DNA from: Spiroplasma kunkelii CR2-3x
GTDB lineage: Bacteria > Bacillota_I > Bacilli_A > Mycoplasmatales > Mycoplasmataceae
Direction: 5' to 3'
NCBI RefSeq assembly: GCF_001274875.1
Contig: NZ_CP010899.1
Location: 496,001-560,000, forward strand
DNA length: 64,000 bases
The notes beneath the pieces are model-generated. The model searched no databases and was not told where the DNA came from. It saw only the letters and a list, made by a program, of their open reading frames with translations. Shown here piece after piece: positions 47,866 to 61,866 of the stretch (the stretch's first letter is position 1; every line of letters begins with the position of its first letter). Both the position numbers and the translations under genes were made by a program.

Positions 47866-48903
47866 ATGGAAAAAGAATTAGACTTATTATTTACCCAAGC
47901 AACAAAAAACATTAAAGCAGCAAAAACAGTGGAGGAAGTTAATGCCGTTAAATTAAAATATTTAGGGAAAAAATCAATGTTGAATGATTTATTGAAAAAA
48001 ATGAAAGATTTAAGACATCAAGAACGTTTAACAATTGGTCAAAAAGCAAATCAAATTAAAGTAGAATTAACTGAATTATGTCAAGTTAAAAAAACCGAAT
48101 TAGAAAATGCTTTATTAATTGCGACAATTGAACAAGAAAAAATTGATTTATCATTACCAGGAGATAATTTAGTATTAGCAACAAAGCATCCGTTAAACCA
48201 AGTTATTGATGAAATTTCGCAATTATTTCAAGAATTAGGATATGATATTGTGTTTGGAACTGAGGTTGATGATGATGAATATAATTTTCAACGCTTAAAT
48301 TTACCATTAGGACATCCAGCTCGTGATATGCAAGATACATTTTATTTGTCTAAAAACAAATTATTACGAACACACTGTACCAATATGACAGCCCGTGCAG
48401 TTTCACAGATGAAAAGTAAAAATGAAATAATTGCAATGATTTCAACTGGAAATACTTATCGCCGTGATGATGATGATTCTACACATTCACATCAATTTAT
48501 GCAAGTTGATGGGTTTTTAGTTGCCCCAAATATCACTTTTGCTAATTTAAAATGAACAATTCAATACTTTTGTCAACGGATGTTTGGTGAAGCAACACAA
48601 ATCCGTTTACGGCCAAGTTTTTTTCCATTTACAGAACCATCTGTTGAAGTTGATGTTACTTGTGTTAATTGTAAAGGTAAAGGTTGTTCAATTTGCAAGC
48701 AAACTGGTTGAATTGAGATTATGGGCTCTGGGATGATTAATCCGCTTGTTTATCAAGCATGTGGACAAGATCCAGAATTAACTGGCTTTGCCTTTGGCAT
48801 TGGGATTGAACGAATTGCGATATTAAAATATGGGATTGATGATATTCGTCGTTTTTATACAAATGACATCCGCTTTTTAGAACAATTTAAGAAATTTGAT
48901 TAG
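47866..48903 (+). CDS. pheS: phenylalanyl-tRNA synthetase alpha subunit
   Basis: A 345-aa class II synthetase subunit of normal length. N-terminal coiled coil binds tRNA-Phe ([20 protein letters not shown]). Motif 2 and catalytic features: [56 protein letters not shown] and motif 3 [31 protein letters not shown] zinc-like insert is present. ATG 47866 after AGAAAGGATTAAACA. Forms the alpha2-beta2 enzyme with pheT. Confidence 0.97.
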
Positions 48904-48913
48904 GAGGTTTAAA

Positions 48914-51310
48914 ATGATTATTACAAGAAGATGATTAAATAAATATATTGATTTTACTGATATTAGTAATGCTGATATTGTTGCTGCTTTAAATAGTTTA
49001 GGGTTTGAAGTAAAACGTACGCATAATTTTGATCGTAATAGTAATATTTTTTGTGGTCGAATTCAAGTTGTTAATGAAATTCCTGATACTCATTTAAAGT
49101 TTTGTCTAGTTGATAGAGGACAAGAATTAGTTGATCCAATTGTTTGCGGAGCTAGTAACCCAGCGGAAAATGGATATGTTGTCGTTGCTCGTCCAGGGGC
49201 AGTGTTAGCTGATGGTGCAAAAATTGCAAAACGTGAAATTAAAGGATATCCTTCGGAAGGAATAATGTGTTCACTAAGTGAATTAGGAATTGCTGAAAAA
49301 TATTTAACTCCAGCCGAACAAGATGAAATTATTTTAACTTTTAATGAAAAAGAAGGTTCATATGATATGATTGGTGCTGAAGATGTTTTAACTAAAATTG
49401 GTTTAACTGATTATTTGTTTGAGATTGATTTAACATTAAACCGTAGTGATTGCTTAAGTGCTTATGAATTAGCCCGTGAATTAGGCCACTATTTTAAACG
49501 TGAATTATTTACGTTAGAGTTAGTAGAATCAACAGAAAATTTAAAAGAATATCAAAATCCATTAAAAGTAGAAATTGCAACATCAGCAATTGAATCAGCA
49601 ATTAGTGTTAATATTAAATTAACGCCAGAAAAAACTCCCTTAAAATTATCAGATCGAATTTGGTTAAAAATTAATGAATATCAATCAAATGTAGCAGATC
49701 CATTTGGCGATTTAGCAATTAAAGCAACCATTGAAACAGGACAACCATTATTACTTTATGATTTTAATAAAATTAAAAACCCTTTAAAAATTACTGATGA
49801 TTATGAAAATAAAACTTTTAATATTAAAAAAGGTGATTTAGTAGTTCTTGATGGGAATGAATTTGTAGAATTAATTGGTGTCCGCGTTAATCCGACTTAT
49901 GCTATTAGTGCTACAACAACGGAGATAACAGTGTTAGCACTCCATTTAAATCATATTATAATGCGTCAACAACAACGAAAAGTTGGTATTAGTAACGTTA
50001 ATTTACAACGTTATATCAAACCCCTTAGTTATGCTACTGTTAGATTAGGATTATCACGTTATTTGTATTTATTAAAAATTAATGGTTTTTTAGCCGAGTT
50101 ATCAGTTTTAAACTTTATTAAAGAATATAAGAAAAAAGTTGAGCCAATTAACATTACTTTACTTGAGATTAATCAATTTATCGGTTATTCTTTTACCTTA
50201 TTAGAAATTAAATCTTTATTAGAACCATTAGCTTTCCAATTTAAAACAGAAGGTGAACAATTATTTGTGATACCACCAGTAACTCGTACCGATATTTTTC
50301 AGAAAGCTGATTTGATTGAAGAAATTGCCCGGTTATTTGGTTATAATAATATTGTTGCTAAACCACCAGTCTTACCAAATTTAGTTAAGGCTAAACGTCC
50401 TACTGAAAAAACAATTAAAAATTTTGAAACTTTCTTTTTAAATAATGGTTTTTATCAGGCAAAAACATATGCTTTAGTTAAACAAGAAGAAATTACTCAT
50501 TTTAATTTTTTTAATTATCAAAAACCATATCAATTACTATCGCCATTATCGGAAGAACATGCTGTAATGCGATTAAGTTTAATAAATAGTTTATTAAACA
50601 GTGTTAAATATAATAATGCTAGAAATAAAAAAAATGTTAAGTTATTTACTGTTGAAAAAATTTATGTAAATGAGAAAAGTTATTATCATGGGGCATTTGT
50701 AAGTCAAGCAGAAATTATTCAAAATAAAATAACAGGCGATAGTCTTTCTAATTCGTATTATTATATTAAAAGTTTATTGGAAGCTTATTTGAAAAGTGAA
50801 CAAATTGATATTGATGAATTATCATATCAATCAGCACCAAAAAATAAAATTTACCATCCTTATCAAACTAGTCATGTTTTTTTAGGAAAACAATTATTAG
50901 CAATTATTGGTGTGATTCATCCTAGTTATCAAAAAGAAGTTGATTTAAAAAGTACAACTTATTTTGGTGAAATTAATTTTGAAGTAATGTTTAATTATCC
51001 GCATAAGAAACAAACATTTTTCACACCGCCTTCTAAATTTAGTACAAGTAGTCGTGACATTTCAATTTGAGTACCAGTAACAGTAACCTACGAACAAATT
51101 AAGAAAAAGATTTTAACAGGAGTTAAACATGTTGTTGCAATAGAAGTGATTGACCAGTATTTTGATCATAAAGAAATGCCTAATCATGTTGCTTTAACAA
51201 TTAGTTTTACATTTAATGATATGGCAAAACAGCTAACTGAAACAGATATTAACCAACAATTTGAACAAATTAAAATGAATTTGAAGAAATTACAATTACA
51301 AATTCGCTAA
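48914..51310 (+). CDS. pheT: phenylalanyl-tRNA synthetase beta subunit
   Basis: A 798-aa beta subunit. N-terminal tRNA-binding OB domain (residues 40-150, VCGASNPAENGYVVVARPGA; SEGIMCSLSELGI), B3/B4 editing domain, B5 DNA-binding-like domain (VIPPVTRTDIFQKADLIEEI; ARLFGYNNI), and C-terminal ferredoxin-anticodon domain (PPSKFSTSSRDISIWVP). The B3/B4 region is divergent: the usual HP.A.FD residues of the editing site are replaced by a PFGDLAIKATIETG segment, as known in Mollicutes that lost Phe editing. ATG 48914 after TTAGGAGGTTTAAA. Co-transcribed with pheS. Confidence 0.95.
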
Positions 51311-51324
51311 AAAAATTTATGTAT

Positions 51325-51368
51325 TTGAGGATTAAGGTAATTTGTGAACACTAAATCTTAATCCTTTT
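51325..51368 (+). terminator. terminator of pheST
   Basis: AGGATTAAG...CTTAATCCTTTTAATT, stem of nine pairs with a 20-nt loop. Confidence 0.7.
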
Positions 51369-51429
51369 AATTAGAACTTGCTTTATTTTTTATATAAAAA
51401 GAACATTTTTTGAAACAGATGTTCACTAG

Positions 51430-52272
51430 TTATTTTATTTTTTTAATATATTTGTGTCATTCATCAATGGCTGCATAATAATCTTGATATTCTTCATCAT
51501 GAGTAGGATGATATTTTGCAATTAACATTCCAAAAATAATATTAATTAGCATCAACCGTGAAACATAACGGGGATTATCAACATAAAAATTTAGAATTTC
51601 AGTATTTTCTAAGGTTAGTTTTTGTAAATTAGGTGGTCCTTTATATTCTTTATTAATTGTTAATAAAATAATTTTAACATTTCGTTTTGTTGCAATTTCA
51701 ATTAGGAAATGATATTCAGCATCTTGTAAGCTTTTTGAAATTAAAATTAATAAATCATTTTCACTAAGAGTTTCAATTAATTGAATTGTGGCATAATAAT
51801 TAACAAGATAAGTTGAGTTATATTTTAAAACATTTAAGTGTAAATTTAAATTTTCGCAAATTAAAATATGGCGACTAATTCCCCAGATAACAATTCGTTC
51901 ACTCGTATGAATTGTATCAATGAATTTTTCTAATTGATTAACTTTTAAATTTCGATAAGTTTCATCTAATGCATAAGTATGTAGTTTATAAATATTGTCA
52001 ATAATATTATGAAGAGTTGTCTCATTTTTTTGGATATCAAATTCCTTAATATTATTATACTTTCCAGCAACTCATACTTTAAATTTACTATAATTTTCAA
52101 ACCCCAATTTTTTAATTAAACGACTTAAGGTAGAAGTATTGATGAAAAGACTATCTGCTAATTCGTTAATAGTTAACTCTAGAACACTCTGAATGTCATT
52201 ATTTAATTTTTCAATTAATTGAATTTGCAAATCAGTTAATTGGTTTTCTTTTTCGTATGTTATAACTTTCAT
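51430..52272 (-). CDS. RpiR/MurR-type transcriptional regulator
   Basis: A 280-aa regulator. N-terminal helix-turn-helix (residues 30-66, TINELADSLFINTSTLSRLI; KKLGFENYSKFK) and C-terminal SIS domain (residues 120-240, IVIWGISRHILICENLNLHL; ENDLLILISKSLQDAEYHFL). RpiR proteins sense phosphosugars. The SIS domain lacks a clear GxG-S-x-x-A consensus, so its ligand is uncertain. ATG 52272 after AATGAGGAGCCAAA. Stands alone on this strand; its targets are not adjacent. Confidence 0.85.
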
Positions 52273-52427
52273 TTTGGCTCCTCATTTTTTTACAGCACAT
52301 TTATATTTTATAAAAATAAATGTATAATTATATTATATTATATTAATGAATAATTTAACAAAAGATTTATTAGGGTAAGATTATTCAAATTTGACAACAA
52401 AAGTCAACAAAATAATGAGGGAACAAA

Positions 52428-52946
52428 ATGATTTATACAGAAACAGATTTTATTAAACAACCGCAAGTTAGTGTCGATATACCATTAAATATTAGCCCAG
52501 AATTACTAGATTATTCGGTTAATATTAGAGGAATCAAAGATGTTAATATTAAAGGAATAATTACTTATCATCCAAATTTTAATGCAATTAATATTGTTGC
52601 AACAATTATTGGTGAAGTTGTTGTTGAGGATGCTCAGACACTAGAACATTTTGCTGTTTCAATTAATTTAGAATGAAATGATGAGTATAGTTTTAAATTT
52701 TATAAAAAAAGTGATATTAATTACTTAAATGAGCAAAATTTTGATATAATAAAATATGCGTGAGATGAAATAATTATGAATATTCCTATTAATTTATCTA
52801 AAAAAAATGATAAAATGATTAGTGGTAATTCAACTTGGCAAGTTTTTTCTGAGGAAGAATTTGCAGCGTATCAAGCAGCTCAAGCGGATTCACGATGAGA
52901 ACAATTACACGAAAAATTAGTTAAAACAACAAAGGAGGAGAAATAA
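52428..52946 (+). CDS. YceD/DUF177 family protein
   Basis: A 172-aa protein directly before rpmF, the position held by YceD in most bacteria. Beta-rich start [40 protein letters not shown] and the usual acidic end. The two Cys of many YceD proteins are absent. Involved in 23S rRNA metabolism in plants and bacteria; the exact role is unclear. ATG 52428 after TGAGGGAACAAA. The TAA overlaps the rpmF ATG. Confidence 0.85.
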
Positions 52947-53122
52947 TGGCGGTACCATTTCGAAAAACATCTAAACAGGCAAAAAGAAAACGCCGAACAC
53001 ATTTTAAATTAGTTGGAGCAACTTTGATAGCATGTAAAAATTGTGGAGCATTAATTAAACCACATAGAGTTTGTCGTGAATGTGGATATTATAAGGAAAA
53101 AGAAGTTATTAGAGTTGATTAG
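52946..53122 (+). CDS. rpmF: 50S ribosomal protein L32
   Basis: A 58-aa L32: [20 protein letters not shown], then the zinc ribbon [20 protein letters not shown] (CxxC...CxxC). ATG 52946 after AAAGGAGGAGAAATA. It is the zinc-binding (C+) form. Confidence 0.97.
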   Translation: MAVPFRKTSKQAKRKRRTHFKLVGATLIACKNCGALIKPHRVCRECGYYKEKEVIRVD

Positions 53123-53140
53123 GTTATAATAACTTAATTA

Positions 53141-53172
53141 TAGGAAAGGATCAATAGATTCTTTTTTTTTTA
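53141..53172 (+). terminator. terminator of yceD-rpmF
   Basis: AAAGGATC-AATA-GATTCTTTTTTTTT with one G-T pair. A second weaker hairpin, ATAGT-AGG-ACTATTTTTTT, is at 53231-53250. Confidence 0.75.
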
Positions 53173-53272
53173 ACTAATGTTGTATTTATAATTTATCTTG
53201 TTTAAAAAAGCTTTTAAATTATTGGTCCAATAGTAGGACTATTTTTTTGTGAAAAATTTTTTGGGAAAAGTG

Positions 53273-53301
53273 TTGCAATATGGGAAATAGTATAATATAA
53301 T
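53273..53301 (+). promoter_or_regulatory. promoter of the mraZ-ftsZ cluster
   Basis: TTGCAA (53273-53278), 17-nt spacer, TATAAT (53296-53301). An overlapping TATAAT starts 5 nt earlier. In mollicutes MraZ binds repeats near its own promoter; GGGAAATAG, GTGGGGAATAATGGGACA downstream resemble the GTGGNNA-type boxes. Confidence 0.75.
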
Positions 53302-53331
53302 ATGTATGAAAGTGGGGAATAATGGGACAAA

Positions 53332-53763
53332 ATGGCATTATTAGGAACTTACAATCATACATTAGATGATAAAGGACGATTAACAATTCCTTCTAAAATG
53401 AGAGAACAGTTTAAAGATGATAAAGTCTTTATTTCTCTTGGTTTTGATGGTTGTGTTGATGTTCGCAATGAAGCTGAATGGTTAAAGTGAACAGAAAAAG
53501 TTGCTTCAACTGGACAAGCCACAGCCGAAGGAAGGGCTTTGACACGAAAAATTATGTCAATGTCTGATGAAACTACTTTCGATAATGCTGGACGAATTAA
53601 AATTTCGTCCATTTTACAAAATAAAGCAAATATTACAAAAGATGTTGTTATTATTGGAAACAATGATCATTTAGAATTATGAGATTTGAAAGTTTGAGAA
53701 GTATATATTGAACAAGCACCAGGAATTGAAGAAGCGGCAAAAAATTTTGAGGAAAAAATTTAA
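53332..53763 (+). CDS. mraZ: transcriptional regulator MraZ
   Basis: A 143-aa protein with two AbrB-like halves: GTYNHTLDDKGRLTIPSKMR and TTFDNAGRIKISSILQNKAN. Forms an oligomeric ring that binds GTGG-type repeats before its own operon. ATG 53332; an out-of-frame ATG at 53322 is nearer the GTGGGGAA box, so translation initiation may be modest. Frame has TGA-Trp codons. Heads mraZ-rsmH-ftsA-ftsZ. Confidence 0.95.
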
Positions 53764-53766
53764 CGT

Positions 53767-54708
53767 ATGGAATTTAAACATCAGACAGTCTTATTACAAG
53801 AAGCAATTTCCGGTTTAAATGTTCAAAACAATGGAATTTATGTTGATTGTACCTTAGGGCGAGCGGGACATAGTCTTGAAATTTTAAAGCATCTTCCAAA
53901 TGGAAAGTTATATTGCTTTGAACAAGATGAAGCAGCAATTGTTGTTTCTGAAGAAATTTTGCAGAAGAGTAAATATCGTAATTATGAAATTATTAAAAAT
54001 AATTTTGTTAATTTAGCTGCTGAATTACAACTACGAAATGTTAAAGCAGTTAATGGAATTTTATATGACCTCGGAGTATCATCACCACAATTAGATGATG
54101 ATAAACGTGGTTTTAGTTATCGCTATGATAGTCCATTGGACATGCGGATGAATCAACATCAAGGATTAACAGCAAAAACCGTTGTTAATACTTATTCGCA
54201 AGAAGCTTTAGTAAAACTTTTTCAAGATTATGGTGAAGAACCATTTGCAAAAGTAATTGCAAAAACCATTGTTATTGCTCGTAATGAACAAGAAATTGTT
54301 ACTACTTTCCATCTTGTTGAAATTATTAAAAAAAGTTTGCCACAAAAGATTTTAAAAAAGGCAAAACATCCAGCAAAACGAGTTTTTCAAGCATTACGAA
54401 TTGAAGTAAATCAAGAGTTATTTGTTTTACAAGAATCATTACGACAAGCAACAACTTTATTAGCAGTGCATGGTCGGTTAGTTGTAATTTCGTTTCATTC
54501 ATTAGAAGATCGTATTGTTAAAAAATATTTTCAAAGTTTAACAAAAGATCCTAATTATGAAATAAATCAACAGCTACCAGCAATATCATATTTTGAAAGT
54601 GATTATCACATTATTACTAAGAAAGTAATTGTATCTTCGGTAACTGAACAAACAAACAACCATCGAAGTAGAAGTGCTAAATTAAGAATATTAGAACGGG
54701 TAAAATAA
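53767..54708 (+). CDS. rsmH: 16S rRNA m4C1402 methyltransferase
   Basis: A 313-aa SAM-dependent methyltransferase (MraW). HQTVLLQEAISGL, YVDCTLGRAGHSLEIL (SAM site), LYDLGVSSPQLDD, RGFSYRYDSPLDMRMN, HPAKRVFQALRIEVNQEL and VVISFHSLEDRIVKKYF are all family blocks. Methylates N4 of C1402 in the decoding centre. ATG 53767 is 3 nt after the mraZ stop. Confidence 0.97.
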   Translation: MEFKHQTVLLQEAISGLNVQNNGIYVDCTLGRAGHSLEILKHLPNGKLYCFEQDEAAIVVSEEILQKSKYRNYEIIKNNFVNLAAELQLRNVKAVNGILYDLGVSSPQLDDDKRGFSYRYDSPLDMRMNQHQGLTAKTVVNTYSQEALVKLFQDYGEEPFAKVIAKTIVIARNEQEIVTTFHLVEIIKKSLPQKILKKAKHPAKRVFQALRIEVNQELFVLQESLRQATTLLAVHGRLVVISFHSLEDRIVKKYFQSLTKDPNYEINQQLPAISYFESDYHIITKKVIVSSVTEQTNNHRSRSAKLRILERVK

Positions 54709-54739
54709 TATTCTAAAATTTGAAAAGGAGGTGAATGAA

Positions 54740-56086
54740 GTGGATTATAAGTTAAAAGAAGTATATGCTGTGTTAGAAATTAAAAATTATAGTTTTAGTT
54801 TTATGGTTGGTGTTTATACTGAATCACAAATTAAAGTGCTTTATAAAAAGCATTTTGAATATCACTTTTGTGATAATGGCATCATTATTGATGAAAAAAA
54901 TGTGGCTAAAGAATTAGTTAATTTAATTAAAGATGCAAATCGACAATTAGGAATTGTAATTGAACGGGTGGCAATTAGTATTCCAACAAATAATATGACA
55001 ATTAAAACTTCGACCAAAATGCTAAATTTAATACATGATCGTCTAATTACAAAGAATGATATTGATTCATTAATTACATTAGCAAAAGAAGTTCCTTTAT
55101 TAGATGATGAAACTGCTTTTTTTATTAGACCATATCGTTACATTATTAATGAACAAAAAGCATTATCAGCGCCACCAATAGGGCAGGCGGCGCATAAAGT
55201 AAGTATTAAGGCAATTGTTTATGTAACAAAAAAACATATTATTCAAAGTATTTTTGCGACACTTAAATATGCCAAAATTGAAGTTATGGGTATCCTTCCA
55301 GAAGGGTTTAGTCTTGCGTGAAATATTTCATCACAAGTTGATTTGCAAAATGGAATTACAATTATTAATTGAGATTATGATAATATTATCGCTTATGTTT
55401 TTGTTCGTGAAACTTTATGCGAACAAATTATTATTCCGGGTGGGATTAAAAAAATAATTATGCTATTACGTAATGTCTTAAGTTGTGATAATAAGCAAGC
55501 ACTAAAATATTTATATAAAATTATTAATTTAAATAATAATAGTAAAGATAATTTAATTATTTATAGCAAATATGATCAACAGCAACAAGCACAATTAAAT
55601 TTTACCCATTATGATTTAAAACGAATTGTTAATCATGTTTTAACAGAAGAAATGGAAACATTGAGTGAAAAGTTAGCTAATAGCTTAGGGCGTTATAACT
55701 ATCCAGTGGTTGTTGTTGGTGAAATTTTACTAATTAGTGGGTTTAAAGAAAATTTGTTGGCGTTAAATAAAGATAAAAATATTACCGTTTATATTGCTTC
55801 AACATTAGGAGCAAAAGAAACATGATGTACTGGCTTATTGGGAAATATTTATTATCAACATTTAGCAAATAAAGTTAGTGCAACAAATATTCAATCGGTT
55901 GATCATCGTTATATTCGTTATTTAAATAATAATGGTGATAAAAAAAGACCACGAAATGACAAATATGGTGAGCATCATCAACCAGGTGGCAATGATAATC
56001 CGGTACAAGGGGTTATGCCGCTAAGTAACCAGCATTTAAACGGTTCCCAGCAATATCAACAAAAATACTACCAAAATATTAAATAA
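54740..56086 (+). CDS. ftsA: FtsA-like cell-division actin homologue
   Basis: A 448-aa protein between rsmH and ftsZ. The GTG at 54740 is 8 nt from AAAAGGAGG; the in-frame GTG at 54731 lies within that box and is rejected. Actin-fold hints: YAVLEIKNYSFSFMVGVYTE at the start and VVGEILLISGFKENLLALNK near the phosphate-2 region; RVAISIPTNNMTIKTS in the 1C domain. Sequence is strongly divergent and the C terminus is long and Asn/Gln/Gly-rich (HHQPGGNDNPVQGVMPLSNQ), without a clear amphipathic membrane-targeting helix. Assigned largely by location. Confidence 0.75.
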
Positions 56087-56122
56087 ATAGTATAATATAT
56101 AAAAAATGGAGGAATTAAGGTT

Positions 56123-57358
56123 ATGGACAATTTTGATAATTATGAACAAGTCGCGTCAATAAAAGTTATTGGTATTGGTGGTGCTGGCAATAATGCTGTC
56201 AATCGGATGATTGAAGCAGGCGTACAAGGGGTTGAATTTATTGTTGCTAATACTGATGCCCAGATTATTAGTGTTTCAAAATCAAAAAATAAAATTGTAT
56301 TAGGTAAAGAAACATCAAAAGGACTAGGAGCAGGTGCTAATCCTGATGTTGGTCGTCAAGCAGCAATTGAATCAGCAGAGGAAATTAAAGACGCTTTAAA
56401 AGGGGCAGATATGGTTTTTGTCGCCGCTGGAATGGGTGGTGGAACCGGAACTGGGGCTGCTCCTATTATTGCCAAACTTGCCAGAGAACAGGGTGCTTTA
56501 ACCGTTGGAATTATTACAACGCCATTTTCATTTGAAGGACGTGCGCGCAATAGTTATGCTATTCAAGGAATTGAAGAACTACGTAAACATGTTGATTCAT
56601 TAATTATTATTTCAAATGATCGATTATTAGAAGTAATTGGTGGTGTCCCATTAAAAGATTCATTCAAAGAAGCAGATAATATTTTACGCCAAGGAGTTCA
56701 AACCATTACTGATTTAATTGCAGTACCATCCTTAATTAATTTAGACTTTGCAGATATTAAGACCGTGATGAAAAATAAAGGGAATGCTTTATTTGGAATT
56801 GGGATTGGTTCAGGTAAAGATAAAGCAATTGAAGCTGCTAATAAAGCAATTATTTCTCCCTTATTAGAAGCATCAATTCGCGGTGCTCGTGATGCTATTA
56901 TTAATGTTACTGGTGGTAATACCTTAACCTTAAATGATGCTAATGATGCTGTTGATATTGTTAAACAAGCAATTGGTGGTGAAGTTAATATTATTTTTGG
57001 AACAGCAGTTAATGAGCATTTAGATGATGAAATGATTGTAACTGTCATCGCAACTGGGTTCGATGAAGAACAAAATTTTACTAATCCAGATAATGATTAT
57101 CGTGCTTCAATGGAAGAATACGAAGCATCAGCACCACGCCCAACACGGTATGCTGAGGTTAGTGATGACAATGATAAAGATGTTGCTCGTAAACGGCCAA
57201 GTTATTTCACTAATTTATCTGAAAATGCTGAACGTGAAACAGCGAATGCAAATCGTCGGATTAATGCGTGACGAGAACATGTTAATAATAATCAAGTCGT
57301 TGAACATGATGATGATGATGATGATGATTTACCACCATTTGTTCGTCGTAGTTGATAA
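56123..57358 (+). CDS. ftsZ: cell-division GTPase FtsZ
   Basis: A 411-aa tubulin homologue. [20 protein letters not shown], tubulin signature [40 protein letters not shown] with T7-loop region [20 protein letters not shown]. After residue 330 comes an acidic spacer and a C-terminal [16 protein letters not shown], the conserved peptide that binds FtsA/SepF. ATG 56123 after AAATGGAGGAATTAAGGTT. Final Trp is a TGA right before TAA. The conserved tail implies a remaining partner, probably FtsA because sepF is broken. Confidence 0.97.
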
Positions 57359-57360
57359 TA

Positions 57361-57770
57361 ATGAGCATTTTTAAGAAAAAACAACGAAGTATTTACGAAT
57401 CTCAACCACGAATTGATTTTAATGATATCCCAACCGCACCAATTGTCTATAGTGATCAACCATTAGATCAACTACTAACAAAACCTGTTTTTGCCCAGAA
57501 ACACCATTTCAAAAAGTAAATTTTGAGTGTCAAAGCGAAGTACAGCCTTCTTCTGAAGTTAGTAGTAACACAAGTGTATATAATAACTGGTTTTATTGCT
57601 GATAGTTATAATGATGCTCCCAAAATGGCTGATTTATTATTGAAAAAATGATAATTAATTGTTCATTTAGAGAAGTTACCAAAAGGAGAACGGATACTGC
57701 TATTAGTTTTTATTAAAGACACAATTATTGTAACATTATCAGCAAGATTATGAATTAATTAATAAAATTA
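57361..57770 (+). pseudogene. sepF: SepF remnant
   Basis: ATG 57361: MSIFKKKQRSIYESQPRIDF...VFAQKHHFKK, TAA, then in other frames TGFIADSYNDAPKMADLLLK, IVHLEKLPKGERI and SFY..., corresponding to the SepF core P.s..d...iad.L..g..V...LE.L...ER. At least one frameshift and three stops. SepF anchors FtsZ in many Gram-positives and follows ftsZ in the same order there. Confidence 0.75.
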
Positions 57771-58376
57771 AAGGATGATGTGAACAAGCCCATCGTGGGC
57801 AAGTTGTTAACACAAATTTTCTTGATTTACGTTAAATTACAATTTTGCAAGCAATCTTGGCACAAGAAAACATTACTAATTATTTTATTTATAAACCATT
57901 AACAAATGGTTTTCGAGCAACAGTTAGTTTTAATGCTAAGCACGATAATACGGTTATTTTACATGTGAAACAACCAACCCCACATATTTTTTAAACATCA
58001 TCAGGTGCTTGGTTTTATTTTAAACCAATTACAATTAGAAATGCGAGTGATTGGTGATTTATATATCACAGCAAATGAATTATATTTAAGTGTTTTAAAG
58101 AAAATTATGCCAGTGTTTATTAATGATCCATTAATTATTCAAAATAACTTATTAACTTTGACTATTAACCCTGCCCCCTGTTGTTATTGAATATCAATTT
58201 ACTGTTTTTACAAAAACAGTAAAAAGTTTATGCTTAGATGCTGTGGTAAGTTCCCTTTGCAATGTTTCACGCCAACAAGCACAAAAATATGTTGAACAAA
58301 ATTATGTTTATGTTAATTTTTCAGTGGTAAATAATAAGACTTTTTAAGTTGCTTGTGATATTATAATATTAATAAA
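57766..58376 (+). pseudogene. ylmH: YlmH S4-domain RNA-binding protein remnant
   Basis: KIKGWCEQAHRGQVVNTNFL, ITILQAILAQENITNYFIYK, TNGFRATVSFNAKHDNTVIL, then LGFILNQLQLEMRVIGDLYI (usual ILGALMNLGIKREKIGDI) and the S4 domain NVSRQQAQKYVEQNYVYVNF. Multiple frame changes and stops. YlmH follows sepF in Firmicutes and helps ribosome-associated quality control. Confidence 0.75.
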
Positions 58377-58381
58377 AAGGT

Positions 58382-58876
58382 ATGGTTGTTTTAAAATTAT
58401 TGCAATTTTACCATCAAAAAATTAACATTATCGAATTAGAATTGCAAAGTTTGCATAAAGTAGGGGAAAATATGGCAGAACAAGAGAAAGATTTACGGAC
58501 AATTATTTATGAACAAAATGAAATTATAGAAAAATTAACATACGATAATCGCCAATTAATGTTGCGTTTACAAGAATTACAACATTTAGAACATATTTCA
58601 CAGTATAATATTGAAAAATCACGCGAAGCATTTGAAGTTGCAAGTCATAATGCAGGACGGATTATTATGAAAGCAGTTGATTTTTCTTATTCTTTTAAAG
58701 AAGAAATTGCAGTATTACTTGATGACATTGATCATAATCGGCATAATCCCCAGAATGTGTTAAAAGTAATTGATGGTTTTTTAGAACGAAATAAGCGCAT
58801 TTATGCCTTTTCCATTAATGATGGTGAACGAATTACAGAATTGATTAAAAAAGAAATTATTAACAAAATTAAATAA
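58382..58876 (+). CDS. DivIVA-like coiled-coil protein, N-terminally short
   Basis: A 164-aa helical protein at the divIVA locus between ylmH and ileS. ATG 58382 follows AAAAAGGT. Coiled coil IYEQNEIIEKLTYDNRQLML then RLQELQHLEHISQYNIEKSR and a C-terminal helical part. The DivIVA membrane-binding start (GYDxxEVDxFLD) is not present; a frameshift or deletion just upstream may have removed it. Could be an adapted protein or a remnant. Symbol withheld. Confidence 0.55.
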   Translation: MVVLKLLQFYHQKINIIELELQSLHKVGENMAEQEKDLRTIIYEQNEIIEKLTYDNRQLMLRLQELQHLEHISQYNIEKSREAFEVASHNAGRIIMKAVDFSYSFKEEIAVLLDDIDHNRHNPQNVLKVIDGFLERNKRIYAFSINDGERITELIKKEIINKIK

Positions 58877-58899
58877 ATAGTGTAATATTTATTTATAAG

Positions 58900-59093
58900 A
58901 AAACAAACCACGGTTATTTGCTCGTTTTATTACAGCAAGATTAGGATGATGTTAGCTAATCATAAAAGACAAATAATTATCTTTTCTTTTTACAATTTAA
59001 AATAAAGAAAAAAGGTAAATATTATTACAATTTTTATAAAGTAAGATGGTACCGTGCATTTGCGCTCTTATAGTCTTACTTTTTTTATGACAG
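58900..59093 (+). promoter_or_regulatory. T-box riboswitch before ileS
   Basis: T-box core AAGATGGTACCGTGCATTTG (TGGTACC 59047-59053), terminator arms AGTAAGA / TCTTACTTTTTTT overlapping the core, and an upstream stem CAGCAAG...; the specifier is not certain by eye. Tenth of kb before ileS start, no other gene. Confidence 0.85.
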
Positions 59094-59109
59094 AAAGGAA
59101 AAAAGACTG

Positions 59110-61836
<2,727 letters not shown>

Positions 61837-61866
61837 TATATAAAACGAAAAAGGAGTCAAAAGAAA

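Noticed and set aside
56698-57048. Minus-strand 116-codon ORF inside ftsZ
   Set aside because: Shadow of ftsZ, composition follows its codon pattern.
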